A stretch of 64,000 nucleotides of DNA from an uncultured Lachnospira sp. (GTDB taxonomy: Bacteria > Bacillota > Clostridia > Lachnospirales > Lachnospiraceae). The DNA is taken from positions 124,001-188,000 of the forward strand of contig CAKRLE010000002.1 of NCBI GenBank assembly GCA_934359185.1, read 5' to 3'. The notes under the pieces were generated by a model. The model saw nothing but the letters and a program-made list of their open reading frames with translations, was not told the origin of the DNA and made no database searches. Position 1 is the stretch's first letter. The number at the start of each line of letters is the position of its first letter. Position numbers and translations under genes: made by a program. Below are positions 9,365-19,800 of the stretch, in pieces.

Positions 9365-9398
9365 ACCGTTCGTGCCATAAATCATACCGCTTGTGCCA
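9365..9398 (+). promoter_or_regulatory. LytTR operator: two direct repeats 21 bp apart
   Basis: ACCGTTCGTGCCA (9365-9377) and ACCGCTTGTGCCA (9386-9398) are direct repeats with a centre spacing of 21 bp, two helical turns. The first fits the known LytTR-box consensus (WMMGTTNRK) exactly; the second differs in one base of the GTT core. They lie immediately after the kinase gene and about 110 bp before the lipoprotein-ABC operon, where an activator site would be expected. Confidence 0.7.
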
Positions 9399-9429
9399 CC
9401 CCCTCTATTCAAATTGAATAGCAGGGGGT
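9398..9429 (+). other. hairpin downstream of the LytTR boxes
   Basis: ACCCCCT pairs with AGGGGGT and CTATTCAA with TTGAATAG around a tiny loop, with one bulged C. There is no T-run after it, so a simple intrinsic terminator is doubtful. It may end the regulator-kinase mRNA or shape the 5' leader of the next operon. Confidence 0.45.
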
Positions 9430-9506
9430 ATATTTATGTCAACATATAGGGATAGTTAATCATATATGTAGGAAATAGTATGGGTATATAAAAGATGGAG
9501 GGCTTT

Positions 9507-10304
9507 ATGAGAAGAAAAAGTTTGATATGTATGGGATTGGCAATGATTATGCTTATTATGAGTACAGGTTGTAATAAACAAACTGTAGATGATGCAACAG
9601 CAATTGATGAGAGCAGGGCAGAAGTAATTATAAGTGGAAGTAAGAATATGACTGAGGCTACTACCACGTATACAGAGCCACATTCGGAAAAAGTATGGGT
9701 AAGCGGAAAAAAGACAACAATTAATGAAGTTGGATTAAATGAAACTATATTATATGGTGGATATGAATTCACTCTTTTAGATGTTAGAAAGTCAGGCAAT
9801 GACTTAATGCTGCTTGATGAATTGACTGGAAGTGATACATTTAGAAAATTTATTGTTACACAAAGAAATTATGGTGATAAACCAGATAGTTATTCATTTG
9901 ACGAATCAGGAAAATATAATAAGAAGGATGTTGTTAATGTTTATATAAAAGCAAGAATTAAATATGTTCAGGAAGCTGGATGGGGCAATGCTTCATCTGC
10001 ATGTATGACTCCAATCTTATTTAACAAGCAGGGTGAAGGAACATATAATTATATAATGAGTGCTGAAGGAATTGGATTTGATAAGTATAAGAATATTAAG
10101 GATTTAAGTAAACCACATAAAGATGCAAACTTTTATGAATTTGAATTAGGGGAAGAGATAGAGACATATATTGTAATACAGCTTCGCAAAGATGTTGACT
10201 TTGATAATTTATATATGTATTCAGGTTTTTTAAACACCAGTTTTGGAGATGGAATTAATAATGTTGGAGATGGAAGTTACATGATAAAGCTTGAGTGTAA
10301 ATAA
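9507..10304 (+). CDS. putative lipoprotein, first gene of the ABC-2 operon
   Basis: 265 aa. The signal sequence MRRKSLICMGLAMIML ends in a lipobox (STGC), so the mature protein should be anchored to the outer face of the membrane by a diacylated Cys near residue 22. The rest is beta-rich (VGLNETILYGGYEFTLLDV) and resembles Ig-like extracytoplasmic domains. From memory it may belong to a DUF5027-type lipoprotein family, but I could not check. ATG 9507 is chosen because GGAGGG lies 5-6 nt upstream; an ATG at 9495 would overlap that site. It probably works with the following permeases. Confidence 0.7.
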   Translation: MRRKSLICMGLAMIMLIMSTGCNKQTVDDATAIDESRAEVIISGSKNMTEATTTYTEPHSEKVWVSGKKTTINEVGLNETILYGGYEFTLLDVRKSGNDLMLLDELTGSDTFRKFIVTQRNYGDKPDSYSFDESGKYNKKDVVNVYIKARIKYVQEAGWGNASSACMTPILFNKQGEGTYNYIMSAEGIGFDKYKNIKDLSKPHKDANFYEFELGEEIETYIVIQLRKDVDFDNLYMYSGFLNTSFGDGINNVGDGSYMIKLECK

Positions 10305-10317
10305 GGGGGAGACATCA

Positions 10318-11142
10318 GTGAAGCAACAATTCAAAACAGAATGGGAGCGTATGATAACAGGTCATATGTTTACTATTGCATTGTTGGTTGGAGTAATTAT
10401 TGTGTTGATGCAGATTATTATGGAAGTCTATCCTGCATCAGAGACAGTTCTTAGTACCTATAGTGGGGTACATGGAGAACCGAAATCATTATATACGTAT
10501 TGGATAGGCATGAATGGCATTAGTCCATATAGGGAAGTATATGTAATATTATTGCCAATACTTGCCATGATGCCACATGCGTTATCATACCATTCGGATA
10601 TAAAATCTGGTTATGTTAAAAGTGTTTATACAAGAACAAGAAAAATAAATTATTTATCTGCTAAATATATAGTTACTTTTCTTAGCGGAGGAATCGTTGT
10701 TGTTTTGCCATATATTCTTAATTATATTATATCTGCATGTATGCTGCCTGCATTTACCCCGATTAGGAATGGACAATTTTTTTCTTCGGCAGAATTATTT
10801 CAGGGGATATTTTATACAAGACCGGTGTTATATACAATAATCAGGTTTGTAATTATGTTTGTATTAGCAGGAGCATTTGCTGTAACAGTACTTGCAGCAA
10901 CGTGTGTAGTAGAGAATATATTTTTGCTTAGTATGGTTTCATTTATAATATGGTATGGACTTTTATTTTTAAATCGGTGCTTTATGCTTAAGAATATATA
11001 TTTAAAAATAGATCCAACCAGATATGTATTAATGTATGATTCGTATTTTGAAATACATAATATAATTTTACTGCCATTAATGGTAGGAGGTTTATCGGCA
11101 CTTATATATTATTTGAATGGGGTGAAATCGGATGCGCTATAA
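10318..11142 (+). CDS. ABC-2-type permease, first of three
   Basis: 274-aa membrane protein with about six hydrophobic segments (for example MFTIALLVGVIIVLMQIIM near the N-terminus) and a large first extracytoplasmic loop. This layout is typical of ABC-2 export permeases. GTG 10318 is used because AAGGGGGA lies at 10303-10310. It overlaps the next gene by 11 bp. It presumably pairs with the ATPase at 13284-13919. The substrate is unknown. Confidence 0.65.
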   Translation: MKQQFKTEWERMITGHMFTIALLVGVIIVLMQIIMEVYPASETVLSTYSGVHGEPKSLYTYWIGMNGISPYREVYVILLPILAMMPHALSYHSDIKSGYVKSVYTRTRKINYLSAKYIVTFLSGGIVVVLPYILNYIISACMLPAFTPIRNGQFFSSAELFQGIFYTRPVLYTIIRFVIMFVLAGAFAVTVLAATCVVENIFLLSMVSFIIWYGLLFLNRCFMLKNIYLKIDPTRYVLMYDSYFEIHNIILLPLMVGGLSALIYYLNGVKSDAL

Positions 11143-11704
11143 AAGAATATTAAAAATAACAATTACTGTTGTAATCATAGTGCTGTTAGGTATAGCAGGA
11201 TATTTTATACATGATGTTAATACAAGATTTCCAGAACCGACAGAAATATATTCATACACATATGATAATCCTGCGTACGAAAGAGGATTAAAGATTGTAC
11301 CAGTAAGCTGTAGATTATACAAATATGATGAGTACAACCAGATATATAATAATGATGGAGCTTTTAATGGTGTTGGAAAGAAAAGTGAATGGGATAAATA
11401 TACTGTGTTATTATTTACAATCGAATATGAAAATGTATCTGATAAAGAGATAATATATGAAACCGATAATTATAATATGGTTGCAAAACAAAGTGGGGCT
11501 TTTAATGGGGTATTACTTGAAAATGGTGCAAATAAATCAAAAATACAACCTGGTGAAAAACAGGTATATACGATGTCTACAATTATAACGCCGGAGTTTT
11601 TTAGGAAAAAATGGTCAGACAAACTTGATTCTGATACATATTATCTTGTGTATTATTGGTATCCGCAGATTAAAAGATTGGAATTCGAGGTTGAACATGA
11701 TTAA
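11132..11704 (+). CDS. membrane-anchored extracytoplasmic protein
   Basis: 190 aa with one N-terminal helix (about residues 6-26) and a soluble beta-rich outer domain containing YTVLLFTIEYENVSDKEIIY, as seen in Ig-like DUF4352/DUF5028-type domains (resemblance only). There is no lipobox Cys, so the helix stays as an anchor. It is wedged between two permease genes with overlapping ends, so it is very likely part of the transporter complex. Confidence 0.55.
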   Translation: MRYKRILKITITVVIIVLLGIAGYFIHDVNTRFPEPTEIYSYTYDNPAYERGLKIVPVSCRLYKYDEYNQIYNNDGAFNGVGKKSEWDKYTVLLFTIEYENVSDKEIIYETDNYNMVAKQSGAFNGVLLENGANKSKIQPGEKQVYTMSTIITPEFFRKKWSDKLDSDTYYLVYYWYPQIKRLEFEVEHD

Positions 11705-12476
11705 ATTGCAAAGTCAAAAGAAGTTATTAAGTGTTGAAGAAGTTGTACCATCTATAATTACAATGATATTATTAACAACTATTTATCTTATTGTATGCTA
11801 TGTTTATATGACTGCCGAAGATGTGATTTATTGTTATAATGATGTCTATTGTTATGTTCAGTCACAAAGTACAATTCCCATGCTTTTGGTAGCAGAGTTT
11901 TATATTATATATAATTTTAAATATGAATGGCGTACAAATCTTTTGATACGAGAGGAAAGCATGCTGAAGTTGTGGATTCATATTGTAAAAAAGCTTGGGA
12001 TTTTGTCAGCAGTTGTTGCAATCTACAGTTTTGTTGTATGCACGGTATATGCAGCATTTAACTGCGTGTATGAATGTAACTGGTTGGATAGAAGCAGTAA
12101 TGCATTTTATACATTTTTACGTGATATGACTATTCAGATTGATACATGGATTATACAGGGAATATTCATTATTACCATATTCGCAGAGGTTTTTGTTATG
12201 GGAATTTTGATTATTATATTATGGTGGTGGTTTAGACAGCCTGTGTATGGTTATGGTGGAGTTGTTGCTTTTGCTACGTTTGAATATTATTATTGGCAGA
12301 AGAATTTATATATATTTTTTAATAAGATGAGTATGAACCCTCCATATATGTATTTGAAAGGCTATAATGTAGCCGACCATATTATATTCCCGATTGTCAT
12401 GATAGCATCTGCGTGTATAGTTGGAGCAGTGTTGTTTAGAAAGCGTGATATGTTAAGAAAGGATTCAGATGTATGA
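11697..12476 (+). CDS. ABC-2-type membrane protein, second
   Basis: 259 aa, strongly hydrophobic with about six helices (for example IITMILLTTIYLIVCYVYM and GIFIITIFAEVFVMGILIII). ATG 11697 overlaps the previous stop and has GAGG six bases upstream; an earlier in-frame start would be buried in the preceding gene. The family is inferred from the operon and topology more than from a signature motif. Confidence 0.55.
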   Translation: MIKLQSQKKLLSVEEVVPSIITMILLTTIYLIVCYVYMTAEDVIYCYNDVYCYVQSQSTIPMLLVAEFYIIYNFKYEWRTNLLIREESMLKLWIHIVKKLGILSAVVAIYSFVVCTVYAAFNCVYECNWLDRSSNAFYTFLRDMTIQIDTWIIQGIFIITIFAEVFVMGILIIILWWWFRQPVYGYGGVVAFATFEYYYWQKNLYIFFNKMSMNPPYMYLKGYNVADHIIFPIVMIASACIVGAVLFRKRDMLRKDSDV

Positions 12477-13261
12477 CGATAATAATACCTGTTATTGCTG
12501 CCATGATTATAACAGAGAGCTATTTTATATGGCAGGAATCGCTTAATCAGTTCTGGAATTATGGTTATAGTGGTTCATTTGGTGACTGCCTTATGTATAT
12601 TTTTAAAGGAATCAGAGAATTTAATCCAGAAATTGATAATGAGTTTATAGTTCCAGTGGCTTATCTTACTATCAATATTATTATAGCGATATTTATAAGT
12701 GGTCATGCGGTAAAAGACCTCCGTGGATACGGAATGAAAAAGCTTATACGATATGGAAGCAGGTTTAGATGGTGGAAGACAAGCTGTGTGTGGAACGTTT
12801 TATGTGTATTAAAGTATTACGCATGTTTTTATATAGGTGTTGCTTTGATGTGCATTATACATTTTAAAGATATGGATGCCGGTTCTCCAATAGTAATACA
12901 TGAAGACATAATTAACAGTGTGTTTGAGGGAGAAGCAGAAGGAATGGTACAGACAGGATTATTACTTGTGATGATAATAGTTCTTCCTATATTTACAACA
13001 ATGGCTATGTCCATGTTACAGATGGCTTTGGAATTCTTTGTGCTTCCATCAGTGAGTTTTATATGTATTATAGCAGTGTATATATTATCAGTGTTTTACA
13101 TGAGTCCATTAATGCCGGGAAATTATATGATGGTTTACAGAATGAATCAGATTAATCCTGCCGGAGTAGGATTGATGCAAGGTGTGCTGATTGATATGAC
13201 AATAATTATATTGTCTATTGTTGTTGGCTATGCTGGATTGAAAAAAAGAGACATAATATAG
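12473..13261 (+). CDS. ABC-2-type membrane protein, third
   Basis: 262 aa with about six hydrophobic segments. It starts in an ATGA overlap with the preceding gene, which indicates translational coupling. It resembles its neighbour in layout (hydrophobic N-terminus, central RYGSRFRWWKTSCVW loop, C-terminal helix ending KKRDII; the neighbour ends with a similar RKRDML tail). The two may form a heterodimeric transmembrane channel. Confidence 0.55.
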   Translation: MTIIIPVIAAMIITESYFIWQESLNQFWNYGYSGSFGDCLMYIFKGIREFNPEIDNEFIVPVAYLTINIIIAIFISGHAVKDLRGYGMKKLIRYGSRFRWWKTSCVWNVLCVLKYYACFYIGVALMCIIHFKDMDAGSPIVIHEDIINSVFEGEAEGMVQTGLLLVMIIVLPIFTTMAMSMLQMALEFFVLPSVSFICIIAVYILSVFYMSPLMPGNYMMVYRMNQINPAGVGLMQGVLIDMTIIILSIVVGYAGLKKRDII

Positions 13262-13283
13262 GAATATTGTTGAAGGAGGCTGT

Positions 13284-13919
13284 ATGGAAAATATAATAGA
13301 AATCAAGGATTACTGTAAGAAACTGAAAGGCTCAGAGGTTCTTAAACATATTAATCTTACATTTACAGGTGGTAATGTGTATGGTCTAAAGGGAAAGAAT
13401 GGCTCTGGTAAGACAATGCTTATGAGAGCGATATGTGGACTTATATCACCTACAAGTGGAAGTGTTGTTATCAATGGTGAGACACTTGGAAAGCAGATAT
13501 CTTTTCCAAGAAGCGTGGGGGTGCTTATTGAGAATCCAGCATTTATACCAGGGTATACAGGGTTAAAGAACCTACAGGTGCTTGCAGATATCCAGAAGCG
13601 GATAGATAAGAAAAAGATATGTGAGACCCTTGAAAAAATCGGACTTGATCCGGAAGATAAAAGAACTTACAGAAAGTATTCACTGGGAATGAAGCAGAGA
13701 CTTGGAATAGCGGCGGCTGTTATGGAAGACCCTGATATTGTTATATTGGATGAGCCTATTAATGCGCTTGATGAGAGCGGAGCTATGCAGGTTCGTGAGA
13801 TTTTAAAGGAGCAGAAGGAGCGTGGAGCTATTTGCGTCATAGCGTGCCATGATTCAGAGGAACTTGAATATCTGTCGGACGAGATTATCCAGATTCAGGA
13901 TGGAGAGATAGTGGGATAA
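13284..13919 (+). CDS. ABC transporter ATP-binding protein
   Basis: 211-aa nucleotide-binding subunit. Walker A is GKNGSGKT, the signature is YSLGMKQRLGIA (SLGMKQR in place of LSGGQQR, common in ABC-2 exporters), Walker B is IVILDEPINALD, and the switch His is in CVIACHD. AGGAGG precedes ATG 13284. It energises the permeases upstream. The gene ends the operon that begins at 9507. Clusters of this kind (LytTR pair, lipoprotein, ABC-2 pump) often give immunity to membrane-active peptides, but no substrate can be named from sequence. Confidence 0.88.
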   Translation: MENIIEIKDYCKKLKGSEVLKHINLTFTGGNVYGLKGKNGSGKTMLMRAICGLISPTSGSVVINGETLGKQISFPRSVGVLIENPAFIPGYTGLKNLQVLADIQKRIDKKKICETLEKIGLDPEDKRTYRKYSLGMKQRLGIAAAVMEDPDIVILDEPINALDESGAMQVREILKEQKERGAICVIACHDSEELEYLSDEIIQIQDGEIVG

Positions 13920-13988
13920 GTAAATATTAGTATTGATAATCTTGTTAAAAATGGGTAAGATAATAAGCAAGATGAGGTAATTATATAT

Positions 13989-14083
13989 ATGAATAATTAT
14001 GTACCACCAAAACCACAAAGTAAGAATCAAAGATATGTAAAACAATAGTTGGGATTATTACAGTTTTTAAATTGAATATTTAA
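13989..14083 (+). pseudogene. frameshifted remnant of a small membrane protein
   Basis: An ATG at 13989 preceded by GAGGTAA opens MNNYVPPKPQSKNQRYVK and then hits TAG at 14046. Shifting by one base at the A-run (14039-14042) continues as TIVGIITVFKLNI to TAA at 14081. A proline-rich cytoplasmic tail leading into a hydrophobic segment is typical of small membrane proteins, so this looks like the broken start of one. Weak evidence. Confidence 0.25.
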
Positions 14084-14133
14084 GACATATAAGGCATAGA
14101 TTGTTCTAAAGTGAATCGGAGTATGTGACATAG

Positions 14134-15369
14134 ATGAAATCAGGATGTTCGTACATACTTAAGATTATAAGCGGCAGTCTGTGCCTTATTATTATGCTTA
14201 CAAGTATATTCCTTAGTGTACCTATGGCAGTATATGCTGTGCAGGAAGACTACACTGATACAGCGGCTGGTGTCGGCGGAAAGGATGGGGATGCACTGGG
14301 GTTGTCATCAGCAAGTGCAGTACTTATGGAGGCTTCAACGGGACAGATAATATATGAAAAGAACAGCAATACAAGTGTGGCACCAGCGAGCATAACCAAG
14401 ATAATGACGCTTCTGCTTATATTTGATGCATTACAGGATGGAAGTATCAAACTGACTGATGAGGTAACTGTATCAGAGCATGCAGCGTCAATGGGCGGCA
14501 GTCAGGTGTTCCTTGAACCTATGGAAGTCCAGACAGTTGATACCATGATTAAATGCATATCTATGGCGAGTGCAAATGATGCATGTGTAAGTATGGCTGA
14601 ATATATCGGTGGAACAGAAGAGGCATTTGTTGAAAAAATGAATGAAAGGGCAGCAGGGCTTGGAATGCAGAATACGCATTTTGTCAATAGCTGTGGGCTT
14701 GATACGGATGGTCATGTATCAAGTGCTATGGATGTTGCGCTTATGAGCCGTGAGCTTATCAATAAATATCCAGAAATACATAACTATTCAACAGTCTGGA
14801 TGGACACAATAACCCACACAACAAGACGTGGCACATCTGAGTTTGGTCTTACTAACACTAATAAGCTTATCAAACAGTATCAGTGGGCAACAGGATTAAA
14901 GACTGGCTCGACAAGCAAAGCAGGGTGTTGTCTGTCTGCCACAGCCTCAAAAGACGGAATTGATTTAATAGCTGTTGTTATGACGGCTCCTAATTCAAAG
15001 ACACGTTTCGCTGAAGCCATATCACTTCTGAATTATGGATTTTCTAACTGCTATATATATAAAGATGAACAGCCGTTAGAATACGAATCGCCTGGTATAT
15101 CCGGCGGTGTAAAAGAAACATTAGAAACAGCACTGGAAAAATCATTCAGCTGCCTTTTTCTGACAAAACCAGATACAGGTAAGATTGAGAGAAGAATTGA
15201 ATTAAGTGAGAATATTGCCGCTCCTGTTAATGAGGGCGACCAGGTGGGCTGCGTGATATATTCTTATGAAGGTGGTGAGCTTGGCAGAATCCCAATCATA
15301 TCGAAGGAAAATGTGCCAAAGGCTACATTTTCCGATACAATAAGAAAAGTGATAAATAGATTTTTCTAA
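14134..15369 (+). CDS. D-alanyl-D-alanine carboxypeptidase (PBP5/DacF family)
   Basis: 411-aa exported serine peptidase (family S11) that trims the terminal D-Ala from peptidoglycan pentapeptides. After an N-terminal signal helix (about residues 8-34) the three penicillin-binding motifs are present: SITK (residues 86-89, nucleophile Ser86), SAN (146-148) and KTG in GLKTGSTSKAGCC. A C-terminal PBP5-like beta domain follows, with a final basic amphipathic tail (RKVINRFF) suited to membrane attachment. Clostridial paralogues act in vegetative cell wall or spore cortex; I cannot say which this is. Confidence 0.9.
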   Translation: MKSGCSYILKIISGSLCLIIMLTSIFLSVPMAVYAVQEDYTDTAAGVGGKDGDALGLSSASAVLMEASTGQIIYEKNSNTSVAPASITKIMTLLLIFDALQDGSIKLTDEVTVSEHAASMGGSQVFLEPMEVQTVDTMIKCISMASANDACVSMAEYIGGTEEAFVEKMNERAAGLGMQNTHFVNSCGLDTDGHVSSAMDVALMSRELINKYPEIHNYSTVWMDTITHTTRRGTSEFGLTNTNKLIKQYQWATGLKTGSTSKAGCCLSATASKDGIDLIAVVMTAPNSKTRFAEAISLLNYGFSNCYIYKDEQPLEYESPGISGGVKETLETALEKSFSCLFLTKPDTGKIERRIELSENIAAPVNEGDQVGCVIYSYEGGELGRIPIISKENVPKATFSDTIRKVINRFF

Positions 15370-15500
15370 AATAAATTCCTTGATAAATCATATATGAATT
15401 TCCGCATTTTTGTGGTATTATAAACCAAGATGATTATAAGTGGTGCATTGTACCCATCTGCCATGGTGTGTGATTGTGCCACAGCAAGGAAAGATACGAT

Positions 15501-16823
15501 ATGGATTTATTTGACTACATGCGTGAGAATACCATGAAGAATGAGTCGCCGCTTGCATCAAGAATCAGACCTAAGACACTTGATGAGGTGGTGGGACAAC
15601 AGCATATCATAGGCAAGGATAAGTTACTGTACAGGGCTATCAAGGCAGATAAGCTAAGCTCAATCATATTCTATGGACCACCGGGAACAGGCAAGACAAC
15701 GCTTGCCAAGGTTATAGCACATACTACAAGTGCAGATTTCATGCAGATTAATGCTACAGTTGCCGGCAAGAAGGACATGGAAGAGGTTATAGAGAAGGCT
15801 AAGAATAACCTTGGAATGTACGGCAGGAAAACTATCCTTTTCGTAGACGAGATTCATAGATTTAATAAGGGACAGCAGGATTACCTTCTACCATTTGTTG
15901 AGGATGGAACAATAATCCTGATAGGAGCTACGACAGAGAATCCGTATTTTGAAGTTAACGGGGCTTTGATATCAAGGTCAATTATATTTGAGTTAAAACC
16001 GCTTGATAAAAATGACATTAAAGTGATTCTTAAGAGGGCAGTTTATGATAAAGAGAATGGCATGGGAAGCCTGAATGCAGATATTGATGATGATGCACTT
16101 GATTTCCTTGCCGATATATCGAATGGCGATGCAAGGAATGCATTGAATGCCATTGAGCTTGGCGTGCTGACAACAAGTCCGTCAGATGATGGAAAGATTC
16201 ATATAACATTAGAGATTGCTCAGGAGTGTATACAGCGAAGAACACTTAAATATGATAAAGATGGTGACAACCATTATGATACAATATCAGCATTTATCAA
16301 GAGCATGCGTGGCTCAGACCCGGATGCGGCTGTATATTATCTTGCAAGAATGCTTCATGCAGGAGAAGATATCAAGTTTATCGCAAGAAGAATTATGATA
16401 TGCGCAAGTGAAGATGTAGGCAATGCAGACCCACAGGCACTTGTCGTTGCAGTGAGCGCATGTCAGGCAATAGAAAGGCTCGGTATGCCGGAGGCAAGAA
16501 TTGTGTTGTCACAGGCGGCAACTTACGTTGCGTGTGCGCCTAAGAGCAATGCCGCTTATATGGCGGTTGACAGAGCGTTAGATACAGTTGAACATGAAAG
16601 AAGCTATTCTGTTCCACCACATTTGCAGGATGCGCATTATAAGAGTGCTGGCAAGTTAGGACATGGAGAAGGGTATAAGTATGCACATGATTATCCTGAC
16701 CATTATGTGAAGCAGCAGTATCTGCCAACAGAGCTTATAGGCACGACATTTTATGAGCCGACAGATAATGGCTATGAGAAGAAGATTAAGGAACATTTAA
16801 AGAAGATACAATCGGAGGCTTGA
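15501..16823 (+). CDS. rarA: replication-associated recombination protein RarA (MgsA)
   Basis: 440-aa AAA+ ATPase related to clamp-loader subunits that acts at stalled replication forks. Seen are SRIRPKTLDEVVGQQHI, Walker A GPPGTGKTT, Walker B ILFVDEIHRFNKGQQD, sensor 1 GATTENPYF and the C-terminal MgsA region (RMLHAGEDIKFIARR, KSNAAYMAVDRAL). I choose ATG 15501 (AAGGAAAG upstream); a GTG at 15474 is in frame but lacks a ribosome-binding site. The next gene begins 8 bp after the stop. Confidence 0.93.
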   Translation: MDLFDYMRENTMKNESPLASRIRPKTLDEVVGQQHIIGKDKLLYRAIKADKLSSIIFYGPPGTGKTTLAKVIAHTTSADFMQINATVAGKKDMEEVIEKAKNNLGMYGRKTILFVDEIHRFNKGQQDYLLPFVEDGTIILIGATTENPYFEVNGALISRSIIFELKPLDKNDIKVILKRAVYDKENGMGSLNADIDDDALDFLADISNGDARNALNAIELGVLTTSPSDDGKIHITLEIAQECIQRRTLKYDKDGDNHYDTISAFIKSMRGSDPDAAVYYLARMLHAGEDIKFIARRIMICASEDVGNADPQALVVAVSACQAIERLGMPEARIVLSQAATYVACAPKSNAAYMAVDRALDTVEHERSYSVPPHLQDAHYKSAGKLGHGEGYKYAHDYPDHYVKQQYLPTELIGTTFYEPTDNGYEKKIKEHLKKIQSEA

Positions 16824-16830
16824 TTGCTGG

Positions 16831-19800
16831 ATGAAGGATTATCTTAAGCGTTTAGCCAGAGGAATATTCAGATATGACGATGCACAGATTATCATAGATA
16901 AGAATGAGATAAAGGCAGAAGTGCCAGAAGATTCGGTTATGAACCTGTCTTTCTCATATAGTGCAGGTCAGGCAGTCAAAGGAGTAATCTGGTCGTCCAA
17001 TGACCGTGTGACGCTAAATGATAATATGTTCTCTGGAACAGAAGGGACAATTGAATACAAGGTCGACTGTACGGGTATGTATAATGGCGACACACTGACA
17101 GGCACATTTGACGTTGTAAGCAATGCTGGTGAATACCAGATAACTTACGAGTTTGGATGTGTCTTAAAGTCGTTGGAAACAAGTATAGGCCAGGCTGCAA
17201 CGCTTTATGATTTTACTAATCTGGCGCAGAAAGCACCCGAGGAAGCAGAGAGTATATATATTGATGACAGGTTTAAGAAGACATTTCTAAGAGGCGATGA
17301 TACCTTGAAATGTCTGTATGACATGTTCTCAATGAATACGAATGAGGCAGAGGCAATCGAGGAATTCCTTGTGGCAGCCCATCAGAAAGAACCTGTGAAG
17401 CTGTCGGTTGACTCAACGCTTAACCAGTGTGATGTAAGCGAGGATGAGACTGGATACAGCCTTATGATTAATAAGAGTACATGGGGATATACAGATATAT
17501 CAGTCAAGGCACAGCCATCATTTGTTACAGTTGATAATGAATCGGAATTCTTAACAGCAGATGGCGATATATCGCGAAAAATGCTTACAACAGAGGATTT
17601 TACCGGCTCTATGTGTGAGCTTGGTTACATGGTTAAACGTGACAGGCTTCATGCAGGAATCAACTATGGAAGAATTTCATTATCGACATTTAACCAGATG
17701 CTAAAGCATGATGTGACAGCTGTATGTGTGGTGGATGACGCAGAGGCTGAAAGTATCAATCCATACAGACAGCACAGAACAATTATTATGGATATTACCA
17801 GATGTTATCTTTCATATAGAATGAAGAAGATATCATCTGGCGAGTGGATAGAGACAACTAACAAGCTTATCGAGAAACTCCGCGGCTATGGAACAGACAC
17901 ACCATATTACAAGCTTATTCAGGCACAGGTTATGATAGCCATGGGGCAGGCTGATGAATGTGAGTGGCTTCTTGAGAGTGCAAGGTCGGACATTAACACA
18001 GATAATGTGGTGCTTTACTGTTATTACCTGTATGTAAGCTCACTTGCTAAAAAAGATGCCACATACACAGCACAGGCATGTGACATAATCAGGAAATATT
18101 ATGAAAATGGCTGTGATGACTGGCGTGTACTGTGGTTCTTATTTTACATAGACAAGCAGTTTAGCCACAACCAGAGTGTCAAGCTTATAAGAATTAAGGA
18201 TGCGTATCAGGCAGGATGTAACAGCCCTGTAATGTATTTCGAGGCATTGCACATTTTAAATACACAGCCGGTATTGTTAAGAGTCCTTAACAGATTTGAA
18301 CTTCAGGCAATTATATATGGATGCCGCAATGGTGTTATTGAGGAGCAGCTGGCTAAGCATATTGCAGAGCTTATAGGTTCAGAGAGAGTGGCATCTTTTA
18401 AGATGATTTCCATAATGAATTACATATATAAACAGTATGAGACAGACGAGAATCTTAACGTATTGTGCTCACAGATGATTCGTAATGGAATGTATGGAAA
18501 AGAATGTCTGGCAATATATGAGAAAGCGATACTAAGAGGTTTAAGGATAACAAGACTGTATGAATATTATATCAAGAGCATAAGCCGTGACAGATATGTA
18601 CGTCTTCCTAAGATTGTTCTTATGTTTTTTGCGTATGACAGTGGCCTTGATTATACAGACAAGGCTTATCTATATGCAGATATTATTACGAATGAATCAG
18701 AAAATCATGAGGTATATGACAGTTACAGACCTCATATTGAACAATTCGGATATGAACAGTTAAAGCTTGGCAATGTTGATGACAACCTGCTTGTGATATA
18801 CCGCCATATATGGGATGCAAAGCTTATAGACCCATCAACAGCACCTAATATATTAAAGCTTATGTTCACATACAGAATAAGGGTTTATTCAGGGAATATG
18901 GAAAATGTGCTTGTTAAGCACAAGGAATTAAAGAAGGTAGAGCGATACAGCATCAAGGAAGGTCTTGCGTATATTCCTATGTATACAAAGGGAAGTTCTC
19001 TTGTATTTGAGGATAACAATGGACATCTTCACAAGGACACTATTGATTACGAAAAAGAAAAGGTTCTTGATGACACTTCACTTCTTAACAATATAATTGA
19101 ATTAAAGATTGATAATGAATATTTTAATTTCTATAGATTTGAAGCGGGACATGCAATTGAGCAGGACAATCAGGCAATGATTGACAATGCTTTGGCTTTA
19201 AGCAGACTTAACGGAGTTGAGGAAGATGAGATTTCTGTGCTTAATTCATGGATTATAGGATATTATAATGAATTTTTTGAAGGCGATGATTTTGCAGAGC
19301 ATCTGAAGAATATCCGAAAAGAGAATCTGTGTATAGATGATGCGGTCAGGCTTACTGAGGTCTGCATAAGGAATGACCAGTTTGCAGATGCGAAGGAGCT
19401 TATAGAGCAATATGGTTACAGCCGCATATCAGCTAATCTGCTATTCAGATATGTAAGGCATCAGCTGGAATGTCTTAATGATACGCCTGATGAAAGCCTT
19501 ATCGGAATAAGTTATCATGTGTTTGCTGCTAAGAAATATAACGAAGAAGTTCTCGGATTTATGTCCGATTATTTCAATGGCAATAATGAGCAGATGTATG
19601 AATCATGGAAAGCGTGTGAGAGCTTCAAGGTTGACTGTGTACGTCTTGAAGAGAGACTTATAGCGCAGGCGTTATTTACAGGAGAACACAATGGGCGTCT
19701 TACAGAAGTATTCACATCTTACTATGCCAAGGGCGGCAATAAGCTTATAGTTGATGCTTACACTGCGTATAACAGCTTCCTTTATTTTGTAAAGAACAGG

